Part shown: piece after piece, positions 47,924-60,600 of the stretch
Layout of the letters: each line of letters opens with the position of its first letter
Numbering within the stretch: the first letter of the stretch is position 1
Assembly: GCA_019454045.1 (NCBI GenBank)
Contig: SKCR01026810.1
Coordinates: forward strand, 26,617 to 90,616
DNA: 64,000 nt
Reading direction: 5' to 3'
Source of the DNA: Zanthoxylum bungeanum
Taxonomy: Eukaryota > Streptophyta > Magnoliopsida > Sapindales > Rutaceae
The notes under the pieces: generated by a model
What the model was told of the DNA's origin: nothing
What the model saw: the letters and a program-made list of their open reading frames with translations, nothing else
Database searches by the model: none
Made by a program: the position numbers and the translations under genes

Positions 47924-49442
47924 ATGGCGGAAGGCGGAAACCACCAATCGTCAGGGAGCTCGGCTGCGGATCGGATGGAGAAGATCGAGGAGAACCTGAG
48001 GAAGGAAAGGGAGGAAAACCAAATTCTGCTAAAAACCATAGTAGACCGGTTAGAAAAGGTAGAAGGAGTGCACAACGGAAAATTCGAGGCCAGGACTAGC
48101 CGACGAAGGAACGAAACAGCAGAGGGAAAAAGAATTGTCGATACAAGTGAGGACGACAGACCCCGGAGGAGGGGTCCCTACAGGGTAAGATCTGTGGTGG
48201 TGCAGAGAGATTCCCAGACCGAGGACACGTAGGAGGAAGAGGATGACCAATCGTCACCAGACCCCTCCTATGATGGCCCTCGCAACACCCGGCGAAGGGG
48301 GAAAGAATATGACGAAGAGGTACGAGAAAATACCGACCCCGAGAAGCACCACTCCCAAGATAACAGAAAGAAAGGAGACCGCAGGAGGCGGCATGGAACC
48401 AAAGACAGCAGCATGAAATCTTGGTTACGGGAGGAGCTGGCCAAATGGGGAGTATGCCCCAATACGGACAGAGGGGATGCCCAGGACGGCAAAGATGAGT
48501 CCCCCCTCATAGAAGAAATAAGGTCAGAGAAATTACCAAAAAGATTCAGCATGCCAACCATGGAGCCATACAAAGGCCATACCGATCCCAAAACCCACAT
48601 CGAAGGCTTCGTCATACTAATGGAAGTACAAGGGGTAACAGGGGACGCCATTTGCAAAGTGTTCCCCTTAACTCTAGCCGGACCGGCCATTCTATGGTAT
48701 AGAAGCCTAGCCCCAAGAAGTATCAGCAGCTTCGCACAACTCAGAAAGTCATTCATACGACACTTCAAATGGGCTTGTGTCCCCAGAAAGACAATTGGAG
48801 AACTAAGACTTATGAAACAATGAGACGATAAACCTTTAAAAATATTTATTGAAAGATACCACAATATGGTACTCGAAGTCGGAGGGTATGAATCCCTCGA
48901 AGCCCTGGAAAGCTTGAAGGGAGCCTTGAAAGTCGGGAGGCTATGGACCCACCTAAGGATCCAAGACACCCCGACTACGCCACCACCCTGGAGGTGGCCC
49001 GAAAATTCGTTTTATTAGAGAACGAGGAAAAAATATCCCGAAAAGGGAACACCATCAGAGAAAGAACCACAAGAAATGTGACCCCCCACGCCGTGTAGAA
49101 AGAGAATCCAGAAAACCACCCCCAAGCACAAAGAGTTCAAAACCACTACACCGAGACAACCAAGAGAGAAGGGCGCCAACCCAAGTAAACCATGTGGTCG
49201 GTGAAGATGCATATATTCCCCTAAAGAAACCACTGGACAAATTGTCATGGAGATCCAGGGGAAAGGCCTCTTAGTAGACCCGACCAAAGAAGGTTTCCCC
49301 CGGACAAAAGGAACCAAAAGGCTTATTGCGTACACCACAACTCCAGAGGACATGCGACAGACGGATGTAAAGATCTGCGAGAACAAATGGAAGATCTAGC
49401 ACGAAACGGGTATCTAAAGAAATACATTGACCACGAAGTTAT
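47924..49442 (+). pseudogene. Gag of the Tat-type Gypsy, cut by Copia-C
   Basis: It starts at 47924 (MAEGGNHQSSGSSAADRMEK) with a coiled-coil segment, an in-frame TAG near 48230, then a basic stretch (NRKKGDRRRRHGTKDSS). The capsid region reads MPTMEPYKGHTDPKTHIEGF and FPLTLAGPAILWYRSL, and a TGA follows QLRLMKQ-like residues near 48821. After further stops the C-terminal HHNSRGHATDGCKDLREQM and LARNGYLKKYIDHEV block runs straight into Copia-C at 49442. This C-terminal motif corresponds to the zinc-region of the other Gypsy gag at 25865-27184. Confidence 0.88.
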
Positions 49443-51844
49443 TGTAGGGGTTGGTGCTCAGAGCGCCAAATCCCGGTTGTATTTTTGTTAAATACTTCTG
49501 TAAAACGTTATTATCAGTAATAATATATGCAGTTTCTATAATATAATCTAATCTTTTATATGGTAAAGACGTAATGACCCTAGAATGATTAGTCATGATA
49601 CAGTTGCAAAAGCGTCGCAACGGACATTGAGTCGTATCATGACGTTGTCATTCTCAGACAGTTCCTGGTCAAGGTTTACACTACTTGGTCAGTATAGTAA
49701 ACCCGTTGAGACCAGTACATGTCGTATACTGGAATATATGATTCCAATGGTTTCTCAATGAACCATAAGTCTTGGAGACTAGTATAGACGTGTAGGTGTT
49801 TATAGTGGATAGACACTGAACGACTCACCGAAGATTCTTAATGGATGGTACACCAGCGTCAATAAGAATCTTCTTGGGTTGAGTAGCACTTGTGATTCTT
49901 AGACTTGAGATGCCATTGTGGGCACATGAGACATCTTCTACACTTAGATGGCAGTCACGTCACCGATCTATTTAGATCAGACCTCCGCCTGTTCGTTGGG
50001 TGTAGATAGATCCTCAGGGTGTTCTATGTGTATCAAGATAGGATCCGTCAGTTCTGTGTACCAGAGCATAGGTAGTCCATATGATTAGCAATCAGATAAA
50101 ACCATGGGCCCGTGGTAAGTTTAGAAGCTAGTTCTAAACATTCTTTTTGAGATTGCTAATAGAATAGTCGACTGGATAGTCCCGATAGAGATTTGACGTT
50201 ACACATCTATATCTCTGGGATTTATCCGGATACCTGTGACGGAGGAATTATACATTTGCGATGACCTCGACCTGTATGGTTCAGCGATTATCCGTGATCG
50301 TCATAATCTACGGGTGGATAGATTATGGACACGAAATTAGATTTTGTGACGGATATACCTGAACCTAGAGAGTCTCAATAATGAAACATACTCGTTGAGC
50401 ACTAGAGCAACATAAATAAATAATATTGATTATTTATAAAGTCGTTTAATGGTTAAACGCAAGATACATGCTAAAGAGACTAGATAGTCATTTCCTTAAT
50501 TATTGTGTATTTACATTTAATACTTGATTAATTTAAATACACATTAATTAATAGTCAAAATGAGTTATTTGACTTATTTCCTAAATGAATATATGTTTTT
50601 AATATTTAATGTAAATATTATACATATATTTAATAATTTGTATTTGATTATTAATTAATAATTATTTAATTGTTAAATGATTAAATTAATTAAAATATAA
50701 ATATCTTATGTTAGGATAATTAAAGTAAATGACATTAGTTGCATTTGTTGACCAAAATAAATATCTAATAAAGTAGTTTATAAGATATTTGTGCAAGTTG
50801 ACCAAATGAAACTTGAAATGAAATTGAAATTAATTTCCTTGTTTTTGTCTTAGCCAATTTCGGCCAAAGGCTAAATGAAACAAGTATAAATTGATTTTCA
50901 TTTCATTATACACTTAACCTAATACACTTTATACAAACAAACTCCATTGAAGAAACTTTGAAAGCTTGAGAGAAGAAAGACTTATCAAGAAAAGCTTGGA
51001 ATTTAGTAAGTTTTTCAACTTACTATTATAGAGGAATATGTTCCTTAGGTTCTAGGCTTCAACATATGTTGTTCTTAGATAATTTATTTCTTTATTTCTT
51101 TGTGTTTTTGTTGATGGAAGTTTGAATGAAGTGTTGAGCATGTATGGTGAAGAAAGATGTAACTATTGTAGTTATATGTATTCTTTTAAGGTTTATGAAA
51201 CCATGTTGCTATTATAGAGTTGTTGACCCACTCTTAAATGACCTAGATTTGATCTTGAGTTATTTCATTGTGTTGAGACTTGAATTGGATGAAAGATTGA
51301 TGATTGAAACATTTGATTTAATGTAATTAGCCTAATTTGTCCAATTTGTGGAAATTGAAAAATTAGGGTTCTTAACTAATTCCAAATTTGGGGGTTTTCA
51401 TATATGTTGTGTATTTATGTGTGTATATGATGCATATAAAGTTTCATGTTCATTGGATATCATTTGGATGTGTCTTGAAGCATGAAAGTGCAAAATGCAC
51501 AATTTGGAGCCAATGGTGCTCTCGGCTTTGATGAGGAATTGGGGATTTTGGTTGCTTTGGTGTTTTGATGTTTTGAACATCATAAGTTCATCTTGGAAAT
51601 GATTTAGAATCATTCAAAATTGATTTGATCAATTTCGGACTAAAATGGACAAAATTACAAAGCAAGGGTATTTCGGTAAATTCACCTAAAAATGTTTTAT
51701 TGAATTTATTTTCATAATTTGATTATTGGAATATTAAATAAATATGTTTATTTAATTTATCCGAGAAAAATTTTTGAAATCTGAAAATCGGATTTTCACC
51801 GCTTCCGCTGCGTTACCGGATTCACCCCCTAAATAACCCCTTCA
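49443..51844 (+). repeat. Copia-C 5' LTR (2402 bp)
   Basis: TGTAGGGGTTGG to AACCCCTTCA. Short hairpins lie at 50302-50327 (9-bp arms, loop CGGGTGGA), 50330-50348 (8-bp arms with one G-T pair, loop TAG) and 50443-50459 (7-bp arms, loop TGG). Confidence 0.95.
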
Positions 51845-51847
51845 AAA

Positions 51848-51860
51848 TGGTATCAGAGCG
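51848..51860 (+). other. Copia-C primer binding site
   Basis: TGGTATCAGAGCG, the standard initiator-Met tRNA site of plant Copia elements, three bases after the LTR. Confidence 0.92.
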
Positions 51861-52603
51861 AGTCTGATTCTAGGCCACTTAAAATGATTAGCCTTCATTG
51901 AATCAATGTTTAATCATGTTTTCTTGACTTTGTGCATGCTTATTAGGATCTAAACTGGTTAGATTTAGGGTGTATGACACTTAGCGGAAAATCCCTAATA
52001 ATAAGGTTTAAATGTAATTTGTATTTGATGCATGTTATATGGTCCGTCTTGTCAATACGGTTTATGAATACTTCTTTGTGACTACATCCGAGACCGTGCC
52101 TCTGCTGTGAGGGTGTAGCCGATAAAGATTTATTTATACCGGATGTATATCTGATACTAGATAAATTCAAGTAAAAGCGGAATTCTGAACGTGCCCTAGC
52201 TGTCAGGATTACGTAAGTAACTTGAGTTTATCATTGACGAGTATTACCTTGGTACGTCTCCTTGTGGGCCTGCCTTCGCAGCGACAACGAGAAACGGCCA
52301 GGACCGGATACTTAGGAGTCACTTTTGAGTGATTGACAAATGAGTTGTCTACCTGATGAATATACGTAGGCGAGACCGTGCCTCTGCTGTGAGCTGAAAT
52401 ATATTCACGGGATCCACCTTTCACTATTTATATTTAATTTAATTATTAAATATTTGTATTCTGTTTTGGGATTACAGTATTGCATGATTTAGTGGGAGGG
52501 GCATATTAGATTAAAAATCCATGATCTAGTTTATGCTTTTGATATTATATGAAACTGCTTATTTCTGCTAACCGTTTTTCGTGATCTATATGATAGATTT
52601 GCG
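51861..52603 (+). other. Copia-C leader with paired 23-base repeat
   Basis: No coding frame before the gag ATG. CGAGACCGTGCCTCTGCTG followed by TGAG occurs perfectly at 52089-52111 and 52371-52393. Position relative to PBS and gag mirrors the 24-base pair in the Copia-B leader. Confidence 0.8.
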
Positions 52604-55600
52604 ATGGCGGGTCAATCCACAAACCAGTTTGCGCGTATGTTAGATGCGAACAAACTAAAAGGCGCTGAGAACTTTACAGACTGGGAATTGGATTTGAGGA
52701 TTGTCCTCGATTCCGAAAAGTTGGGTTATGTTCTTGAGGGTCCTTTACCCCTTGCAGTGGGTGAGGATGCTTCAGAGGAGGAACGCCAAGTTTTTGAAGC
52801 TTGGAAGAATGATGATTTAAGGGTTAAATCATACATCCTTAGTTCGCTCTCTCCGAAACTCAAGCAACAATACTATGGAACATCAGATTCCTATAGTATG
52901 ATAACGCGATTAAGACAATCGTTCGAGAACCAGGAACAGGTTATGTTCACAAGGTCGCCATGGAACTGTTCCATGCGCGTCTGGATGAGGGGCAAAGTGT
53001 TAGCCCACATGTTCTTCAAATGATCGATTTGATCGATCAATTGAGGCAACATAATCTCATCCTGAATGACATTCTCGGTAGGAGTGTCATTCTTGGTTCT
53101 CTGCCAGCTTCATTCCGCCAGTTTGTGATGTACTTCAACATGCACGGGACAGTCTGCACCTACCAGGAGCTACATAGGATGTTGCTCACGGCAGAAGAGG
53201 ATCTGAAGAAGGGAGTACCGACTCGCCCACCTAGATCTACTTCTCTCTCTGCTTCTTCCCAAAATGTCCAAGGGAAAGAAGAAGAAAGGGAAGAAGAAGA
53301 AGACCTTCGGTCCTCAACAGCAGGCGAAGATAGCAAAGCCCAAAAGGGCTTCTGAAGACAAATGCCACCACTGCGGCAAGGTCGGGCACTGGAAGAGGAA
53401 CTGTCCAGATTACATTGCCCAGCTGAGGAGAGACAGAGCATCTACATCAGGTACTTTTATTTTTCCAGTTATTGATTTATCTTTGGCTTGTGAAGCCGTT
53501 ACATCCAGCTGGATTTTAGATTCTGCTTGTCCCATTCACATTTGCAATTCGTTGCAGGTGCTGAAGGAAAGTAGGAGGCTGAAGCCAGGAGAGATGCAGT
53601 TGCGGTTCGGGAGTGGAGACTCTTTGGATGCAGTTGCAGTGGGAGTATGCGAGATCTCATTGCCGAATGGGACACTTTTGTTATATGACTGTCATTTTGT
53701 ACCAGGATGTGTCGCTAATATTATATCACTTTTTGTATTAGATACAGAAGGCTATTGTATTAATATTAAGAATAGTTCTTTGTATTTATATGATAAAAAT
53801 AATATTCAGATCCTTAGTTGTCCAAACCAGCATGGTCATTATACATTGCAAACTTCAAAAGATATATTAAATACTGGAGTTAATAAACGCAGATTACCTG
53901 TAATTAATAATACTGAACTTTGGCATATGAGACTTGGTCACATTGGCGTTAAACGCCTTACCCAGTTGGTTAGGAATGGTTTGATATCCAGATCTTACCA
54001 TTGAATCCTATCCAACTTGTGAATCCTGTATTCAGGGTAAAATGACCAAGGCCCCATTTTCTGGTGTTGGACACCGTGCCGTTAACTTACTGGAACTCGT
54101 ACATTCTGATGTATGTGGTCCACTAAGTCAAATTGCTCACAGTGGTTATTCATACTTCGTTACCTTTACCGATGATTTGTCACGGTACGGTTATGTCTAT
54201 TTGATGCGACATAAATCGGAAACCTTGAAAAGTTCAAAGAGTTCCGAAATGAAGTAGAAAAACAAACTGGTAAATATATTAAATGCCTTCGATCAGATCG
54301 AGGCGGCGAATATATGAGTGGTGAGTTCATGGATTATATGAAGGAGAATGGGATTCTCGCTCAATATACTCCTCCAGGTACACCACAGCACAATGGTGTA
54401 TCTGAAAGGAGAAATCGACTTTATTGGATATGGTCCGATCGATGTTGAGTTTCACAGATTTGCCCTATTACTTATGGGGCTACTGTCTCTTAACAGCCGC
54501 ACATCTTTTGAATAAGATTCCTTCAAAGGCTGTTCCTACGACACCGTATGAGATATGGTTCGGTAGGAGACCGAATCTTAATTATATTAAGGTTTGGGGT
54601 TGTCCTGCCTATGTCAGGGTAACTCAGCAAAGTAAGCTTTCGCCTCGAGGGCAAAAGTTTAGGTTTGTGGATATCCCTCGAACACGAGGGGATATCTGTT
54701 CTATGATACCGAGCATCGAAATGTGTTCGTAGCTCGCTTCGCAAAATTTCTAGAAGTAGAATTTTTGTCAGAAGGTGGTGATCATAGACAGGTTGAGCTT
54801 GATGAAGTCCAACCTGAAAACAACGAACCAACGGAGGAACCTGAAGTTCAAGTAGATGAAGGACCTTCAACACACACACTCCGTAGGTCGGAAAGGGTAT
54901 CTAGACCTCCTGAACGCTTGTATTTGATACAAGAAAAGAGTCTGGATGTTCTCTTAGTTGAAGAGACAGATCCTTTCACCTATAGAGAATCGATGTTGGA
55001 CATCGACTCCGTGAAATGGCAAAGTGCCATGAAATCCGAGATAGACTCAATGCATGAAAATCAAGTTTGGGACTTGATTCCGCTTCCCGAAGGAATTGTT
55101 CCTATCGGTTGTAAATGGGTTTACAAAAGGAAGCGCGGGCCTGACGGTAAGGTTGAAACTTACAAGGCCCGACTGGTAGCAAAAGGTTACACGCAGCGAC
55201 CTGGCGTCGACTACGATGAAACTTTTTCGCCGGTAGCAATGCTTAAGTCTATCCGGATTTTTCTTTCTATAGCTGCGTATCATGACTACGAGATTTGGCA
55301 AATGGATGTCAAAACGGCTTTTCTAAATGGATTTCTTGATGAAGAAATCTATATGGAACAGCCGGAAGGTTTCACATCCAGCGAAACCTCGGTATGGTAT
55401 GTAAGCTTAAGAAGTCCATTTATGGACTTAAACAAGCTTCACGAAGTTGGAATCTTCGATTCGACGAGATTATCAGATCGTCTGGTTTTCTTAAGAATTC
55501 GGAAGAATCCTGTGTGTATCAGAAGGCCAGTGGGAGCATGGTCGTATTTTTAGTCCTGTATGTTGATGACATCCTAATCATTGGGAATGATTTAGGTATG

Positions 55601-56545
55601 TTACAAAGCGTTAAAGCATATCTCTGTAAGAATTTCTCCATGAAGGACCTGGGAGAAGCTTCCTATGTTTTAGGGATAAAACTCTATCGAGATAGACAAA
55701 GGAGGCTGATTGGGTTATCCCAATCAACGTACGTAGATAAGATCTTGGAACGGTATAGCTTTGGTAACTGTAAGACAGCAAACATACCGTTCAGACATGG
55801 GATTCATCTTTCCAGAAGATGTGTCCACAAACAGAAGATGAGAAGGTTAGAATGTCTAACCAACCTTATGCTTCGTGTTTGGGTAGCATAATGTATGCCA
55901 TGTTATGTACGAGGCCTGATATCAGTTTCGCTGTTAGCGTAACCAGTCGATATCAGTCCAATCCAGGTAATGACCATTGGATGGCCATTAAACATATCCT
56001 AAAGTATCTTAAAGGTACTAAGGATAAGTTGATTATTTATGGAGGAAACGAACTGCAGGTTAACGGGTATACAGACTCCGATTTTCAATCGGATCCCGAT
56101 GATAGAAAGTCTACATCTGGATTTGTCTTTACCCTTAACGGAGGTGCAGTATGTTGGAAGAGTTCCAAACAGGGATCTACAGCTGATTCCACACACTGAG
56201 GCGGAATATATTGCAGCTTCTGAAGCCGCAAAAGAGGCTGTGTGGATAAAGAACTTTATCACAGAATTGGGAGTTGTCCCAAGTATCGAGAATGCGATTC
56301 CGTTATACTGTGATAATACTGGAGCCATTGCGCAAGCAAAGGAACCGAGGGCGCATCAGAAGTCGAAGCATGTGGAACGCAAGTACCACATCATTCGAGA
56401 GATCGTGTCGCGAGGGGATATTGTCGTGTGCAAGGTACCGAGTGAAGACAACGTAGCAGACCCGCTGACGAAGGCCATACCTCCGAAGTTATTTGATAAA
56501 CACGTGGAGTCGATGGGTATTAGATACAATCGATATTGGCACTAG
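52604..56545 (+). pseudogene. Copia-C gag-pol with about nine small frameshifts
   Basis: Gag starts at 52604 (MAGQSTNQFARMLDANKLKG). The zinc knuckle CHHCGKVGHWKRNC is near 53361 and the protease-like WILDSACPIHICNS near 53510. Integrase HSDVCGPL, FTDDLSRYGYVYL, LRSDRGGEY, PPGTPQHN and SERRNR are at 54095-54415. RT PIGCKW and FSPVAM are near 55107-55240, with LYVDDILIIGND at 55555-55590. RNase H GYTDSDFQSD, TEAEYIAA and YCDNTGA are at 56065-56320, and the stop is the TAG at 56543. Frame changes lie near 52945, 53255, 53990, 54226, 54415, 54670, 55385, 55810 and 56195, each 1-2 nt. Apart from them almost every codon is open and all catalytic residues are present, though protease has DSA where the usual motif is DSG. 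Confidence 0.93.
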
Positions 56546-56548
56546 AGC

Positions 56549-56561
56549 AAGTGGGAGATTT
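56549..56561 (+). other. Copia-C polypurine tract
   Basis: AAGTGGGAGATTT immediately before the 3' LTR at 56562. Confidence 0.9.
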
Positions 56562-58959
56562 TGTAGGGGTTGGTGCTCAGAGCGCCAATTCCCGGTTGTA
56601 TTTTTGTTAAATACTTCTGTAAAACGTTATTATCAGTAATAATATATGCAGTTTCTATAATATAATCTAATCTTTTATATGGTAAAGACGTAATGACCCT
56701 AGAATGATTAGTCATGATACAGTTGCAAAAGCGTCGCAACGGACATTGAGTCGTATCATGACGTTGTCATTCTCAGACAGTTCCTGGTCAAGGTTTACAC
56801 TACTTGGTCAGTATAGTAAACCCGTTGAGACCGGTACATGTCGTATACTGGAATATATGATTCCAATGGTTTCTCAATGAACCATAAGTCTTGGAGACTA
56901 GTATAGACGTGTAGGTGTTTATAGTGGATAAACACTGAACGACTCACCGAAGATTCTTAATGGATGGTACACCAGCGTCAATAAGAATCTTCTTGGGTTG
57001 AGTAGCACTTGTGATTCTTAGACTTGAGATGCCATTGTGGGCACATGAGACATCTTCTACACTTAGATGGCAGTCACGTCACCGATCTATTTAGATCAGA
57101 CCTCCGCCTGTTCGTTGGGTGTAGATAGATCCTCAGGGTGTCCTATGTGTATCAAGATAGGATCCGTCAGTTCTGTGTACCAGAGCATAGGTAGTCCATA
57201 TGATTAGCAATCAGATAAAACCATGGGCCCGTGGTAAGTTTAGAAGCTAGTTCTAAACATTCTTTTTGAGATTGCTAATAGAATAGTCGACTGGATAGTC
57301 CCGATAGAGATTTGACGTTTACATCTATATCTCTGGGATTTATCCGGATACCTGTGACGGAGGAATTATACATTTGCGATGACCTCGACCTGTATGGTTC
57401 AGCGAGATTATCCGTGATCGTCATAATCTACGGGTGGATAGATTATGGACACGAAATTTGATTTCGTGACGGATATACCTGAACCTAGAGAGTCTCAATA
57501 ATGAACATACTCGTTGAGCACTAGAGCAACATAAATAAATAATATTGATTATTTATAAAGTCGTTTAATGGTTAAACGCAAGATACATGCTAAAGAGACT
57601 AGATAGTCATTTCCTTAATTATTGTGTATTTACATTTAATACTTGATTAATTTAAATACACATTAATTAATAGTCAAAATGAGTTATTTGACTTATTTCC
57701 TAAATGAATATATGTTTTTAATATTTAATGTAAATTTATACATATATTTAATATATTTGTATTTGATTAATTAATTAATTATTTAATTGTTAAATGATTA
57801 AATTAATTAAAATATAAATATCTTATGTTAGGATAATAAAGTTAATGACATTAGTTGCTTTGTTGACCAAAATAAATATCTAATAAAGTAGTTTATAAGA
57901 TATTTGTGCAAGTTGACCAAATGAAACTTGAAATGAAATTGAAATTAATTTCCTTGTTTTTGTCTTAGCCAATTTCGGCCAAAGGCCAAATGGAACAAGT
58001 AAATTGATTTTCATTTCATGATACACTTAACCTAATACACTTTATACAACAAACTCCATTGAAGAAACTTTGAAAGCTTGAGAAGAAGAAAGACTTATCA
58101 AGGAAAAGCTTGGATTTAGTAAGTTTTTCAAACTTACTATTAGAGAGGAATATGTTCCTTAGGTTCTAGGCTTCAACATATGTTTTCTTAGATAATTTCT
58201 TTCTTTATTTCTTGTGTGTTTTTGTTGATGGAAGTTTGAATGAAGTGTTGAGCATGTATGGTGAAGAAAGGATGTAACTATTGTAGTTATATGTATTCTT
58301 TTAAGGTTTATGAAACCATGTTGCTATTCTAGAGTTGTTGACCCACTCTTAAATGACCTAGATTTGATCTTGAGTTGTTTCATTGTGTTGAGACTTGAAT
58401 TGGATGAAAGATTGATGATTGAAACATTTGATTTAATGTAATTAGCCTAATTTGTCCAATTTGTGGAAATTGAAAAATTAGGGTTTTATAACTAATTCCA
58501 AATTTGGGGGTTTTCATATATGTTGTGTATTTATGTGTGTATATGATACATATAAAGTTTCATGTTGATTGGATTTCATTTGGATGTGTCTTGAAGCATG
58601 AAAGTGCAAAATGCACATTTGGAGCCCAATGGTGCTCTCGGCTTTGGATGAGGAAATTGGGGATTTTGGTTGCTTTGGTGTTTTGATGTTTTGAACATCA
58701 TAAGTTCATCTTGAAATGATTTAGAATCATTCAAAATTGATTGATCAATTTCGGACTAAAACGGACAAAATTACAAAGCAAGGGTATTTCGGTAAATTCA
58801 CCTAAAATTGTTTTATTGAATTTTTTTCATAATTTGATTATTGGAATGTTAAATAAATATGTTTATTTAATTTATCCGAGAAAAAGTTTTGAAATCTGAA
58901 AATCGGATTTTCACCGCTTCCGCTGCGTTACCGGATTCACCCCCTAAATAACCCCTTCA
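56562..58959 (+). repeat. Copia-C 3' LTR (2398 bp)
   Basis: By eye about 45 differences separate it from the 5' LTR, around half of them 1-2 nt indels. Only about nine fall in the first 900 bp. The hairpin at 57450-57468 has perfect arms here (loop TTG), where the 5' copy has a G-T pair. Confidence 0.95.
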
Positions 58960-58964
58960 GTTAT

Positions 58965-59164
58965 GACGACCAGACAAAGAGCACGTGGCCACCAAATCAA
59001 CTGAAAAAAAAAAGGGGGTCAGTTTTTGTCCCCGAAACCTGAATAAAAAACTTTCTCTTTTCAAAAAGGTTCTCGTCCACTTTCCTTAAAACCTAAAATA
59101 CAAAGTTAAAAAAAAAAAAAAAATCGGGGACAAGCTTAGCGCCTAATACAAAAACCAAAAATGA
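58965..59164 (+). other. Tat Gypsy sequence after the interrupted gag
   Basis: Reading continues from gag for a few codons (TTRQRARGH-like) and then becomes A-rich and non-coding. No pol motif is present. Confidence 0.6.
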
Positions 59165-59540
59165 CCAGCACTAGACTTATTCGGCTCGGGACTGGATTAC
59201 TTCCGCCGAGGCCACTTGATTAATCGGCTCGGGGCTGGACTTCATTCCGCCGAGGCCACTTGTTTTATTTCAGCTCGGGGTCGGTTTCGTCCCACCGAGT
59301 CGGCTTCTTTGGACTGGGGATGTAACATTCCCTCAGGCAATCTTTCTTTTAGCTCGGGTCGGTTACGTCCACCGAGTCGTCTTCTTTGGACTGGGGATTA
59401 ACATTCCCTCAGAGCCAAGTCTTCTTTTAGCTCGGGGTCGGGTTTAGGTCCCACCGAGTCTGCTCATTGGTCTGGGGGACGGGATATTCCCCCAGAACCA
59501 GTGTCTCTCTTAAGCTCGAGGTCCCGGAAATATTCGGGGA
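59165..59540 (+). repeat. Tandem array: CGGCTCGGGGCTGGA and AGCTCGGGGTCGG units
   Basis: Two ~44-bp units with GGCTCGGG, GGA and CCGCCGAGGCCACTTG are followed by about four ~83-bp units with AGCTCGGGGTCGGGT, CCACCGAGTC and GACTGGGGATTAACATTCCC. Another such unit recurs at about 60559-60660. Confidence 0.88.
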
Positions 59541-60115
59541 CATACTCGATGCATAGGATCCGTGAGAAGCATAGCACGGGGAGGGATGATACCCCTGTGG
59601 CGATTGCCTACTCCAGTGGTTACCGAACATAAGGAGGAATATGCCCTTAATGTGTCGAGCACTCTTTGATCCTCACATACTCGATGCATAGGATCCGTGA
59701 GAAGCATAGCACGGGGAGGGATGATACCCCTGTGGCGATTGCCTACTCCAGTGTTACCGAACATAAGGAGGAATATGCCCTTAATGTGTCGAGCAGTTTT
59801 TGATCCTCACGTACCCGATGTAATGGATCCGTGGGAAAGCATAGCACGGGAGATAATGATGCCCCCGTGACGATTGCTAGCTCCAGTGATGCCGGACCTA
59901 AGGAGGAGTGTGCCCTTAGTATCCCGGACACTCTTTGATCCATTCATCATCCGGATCCGCGAGAGACACAGCACGGGGATGCGTTGTGCCCCTGTGGCGT
60001 GTGCCTGCTCCAGCGTGGTAAGGAGGAGCCCTCATACAATACACAGGCTCCCCAGTGAACCGACGTGTAGAGGATGTGCCCTCACCATTCAAACGCTCTA
60101 CTGATCCAAATCCTG
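59541..60115 (+). repeat. Tandem array of ~135-bp units
   Basis: Four units, at about 59543, 59680, 59812 and 59945, contain GGATCCGTGAGAAGCATAGC, then CACGGGGAGGGATGATACCC and GTGTCGAGCACTCTTTGATC; the last is diverged. The first two units are almost identical. Open frames on either strand follow the repeat. Confidence 0.9.
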
Positions 60116-60378
60116 GTTCGCCGGGACACTGAATTGAAAGATTCAGAATTGTGTTTTGGAGACCTCAGGCAGGACGCTGTTTTGAGGCATCCATGTTGTT
60201 GTTTATGCTTACAAAAAACGTTTTTGTTTTGGGGTAGGTGCTAAGTCACCCCCGCCTTTTGATTTTATTTTCCAGAATCTTGTTTTTGTTTTTCGCCGGT
60301 CTGGCAGAGGGACGCCCATGCCAGATTCGGTAGGGCTTCAAAGGTTGATTCACTTCCCTTCTGAATAAGTCCCAGGGA
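60116..60378 (+). other. Spacer between arrays
   Basis: No repeat and no coding frame recognised. It contains a T-rich stretch and, near 60300, a 'TTTTTCGCCGGTCTGGCA'-like line. Confidence 0.4.
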
Positions 60379-60600
60379 TTAATCGGCTCGTGCTGGATTA
60401 CATTCCGCCGAGACTACTTCTTAATCGGCTCGGGGCTGGATTACATTCCGCCGAGACTACTTCTTAATCGGCTCGGGGCTGGATTATATTCCGCCGAGAC
60501 TACTTCTTAATCGGCTCGGGGCTGGATTACTTTCTGCCGAGGCCTCTTGGTTATTCAGTTCGGGGTCGGGTTACGTCCCACCGAGTCGGCTTCTTCGGAT
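60379..60600 (+). repeat. Tandem array of 43-bp units
   Basis: Four to five units of TTAATCGGCTCGGGGCTGGA with TTACATTCCGCCGAGACTAC and TTC. They are close relatives of the first units at 59165. Confidence 0.93.

Larger units (their letters stand above)
49443..58959 (+). mobile_element. Copia-C, full-length, TSD GTTAT
   Basis: 9517 bp: LTRs 49443-51844 and 56562-58959, PBS, leader, gag-pol, polypurine tract. GTTAT flanks it at 49438-49442 and 58960-58964. The LTRs are about 98 percent identical by my count, so it is the youngest complete Copia here. Yet gag-pol has about nine small frameshifts. Confidence 0.96.

Noticed and set aside
48268..48969. 233-codon minus-strand frame
   Set aside because: Lies opposite the Tat gag and has no motif; gag on the plus strand shows clear capsid residues.
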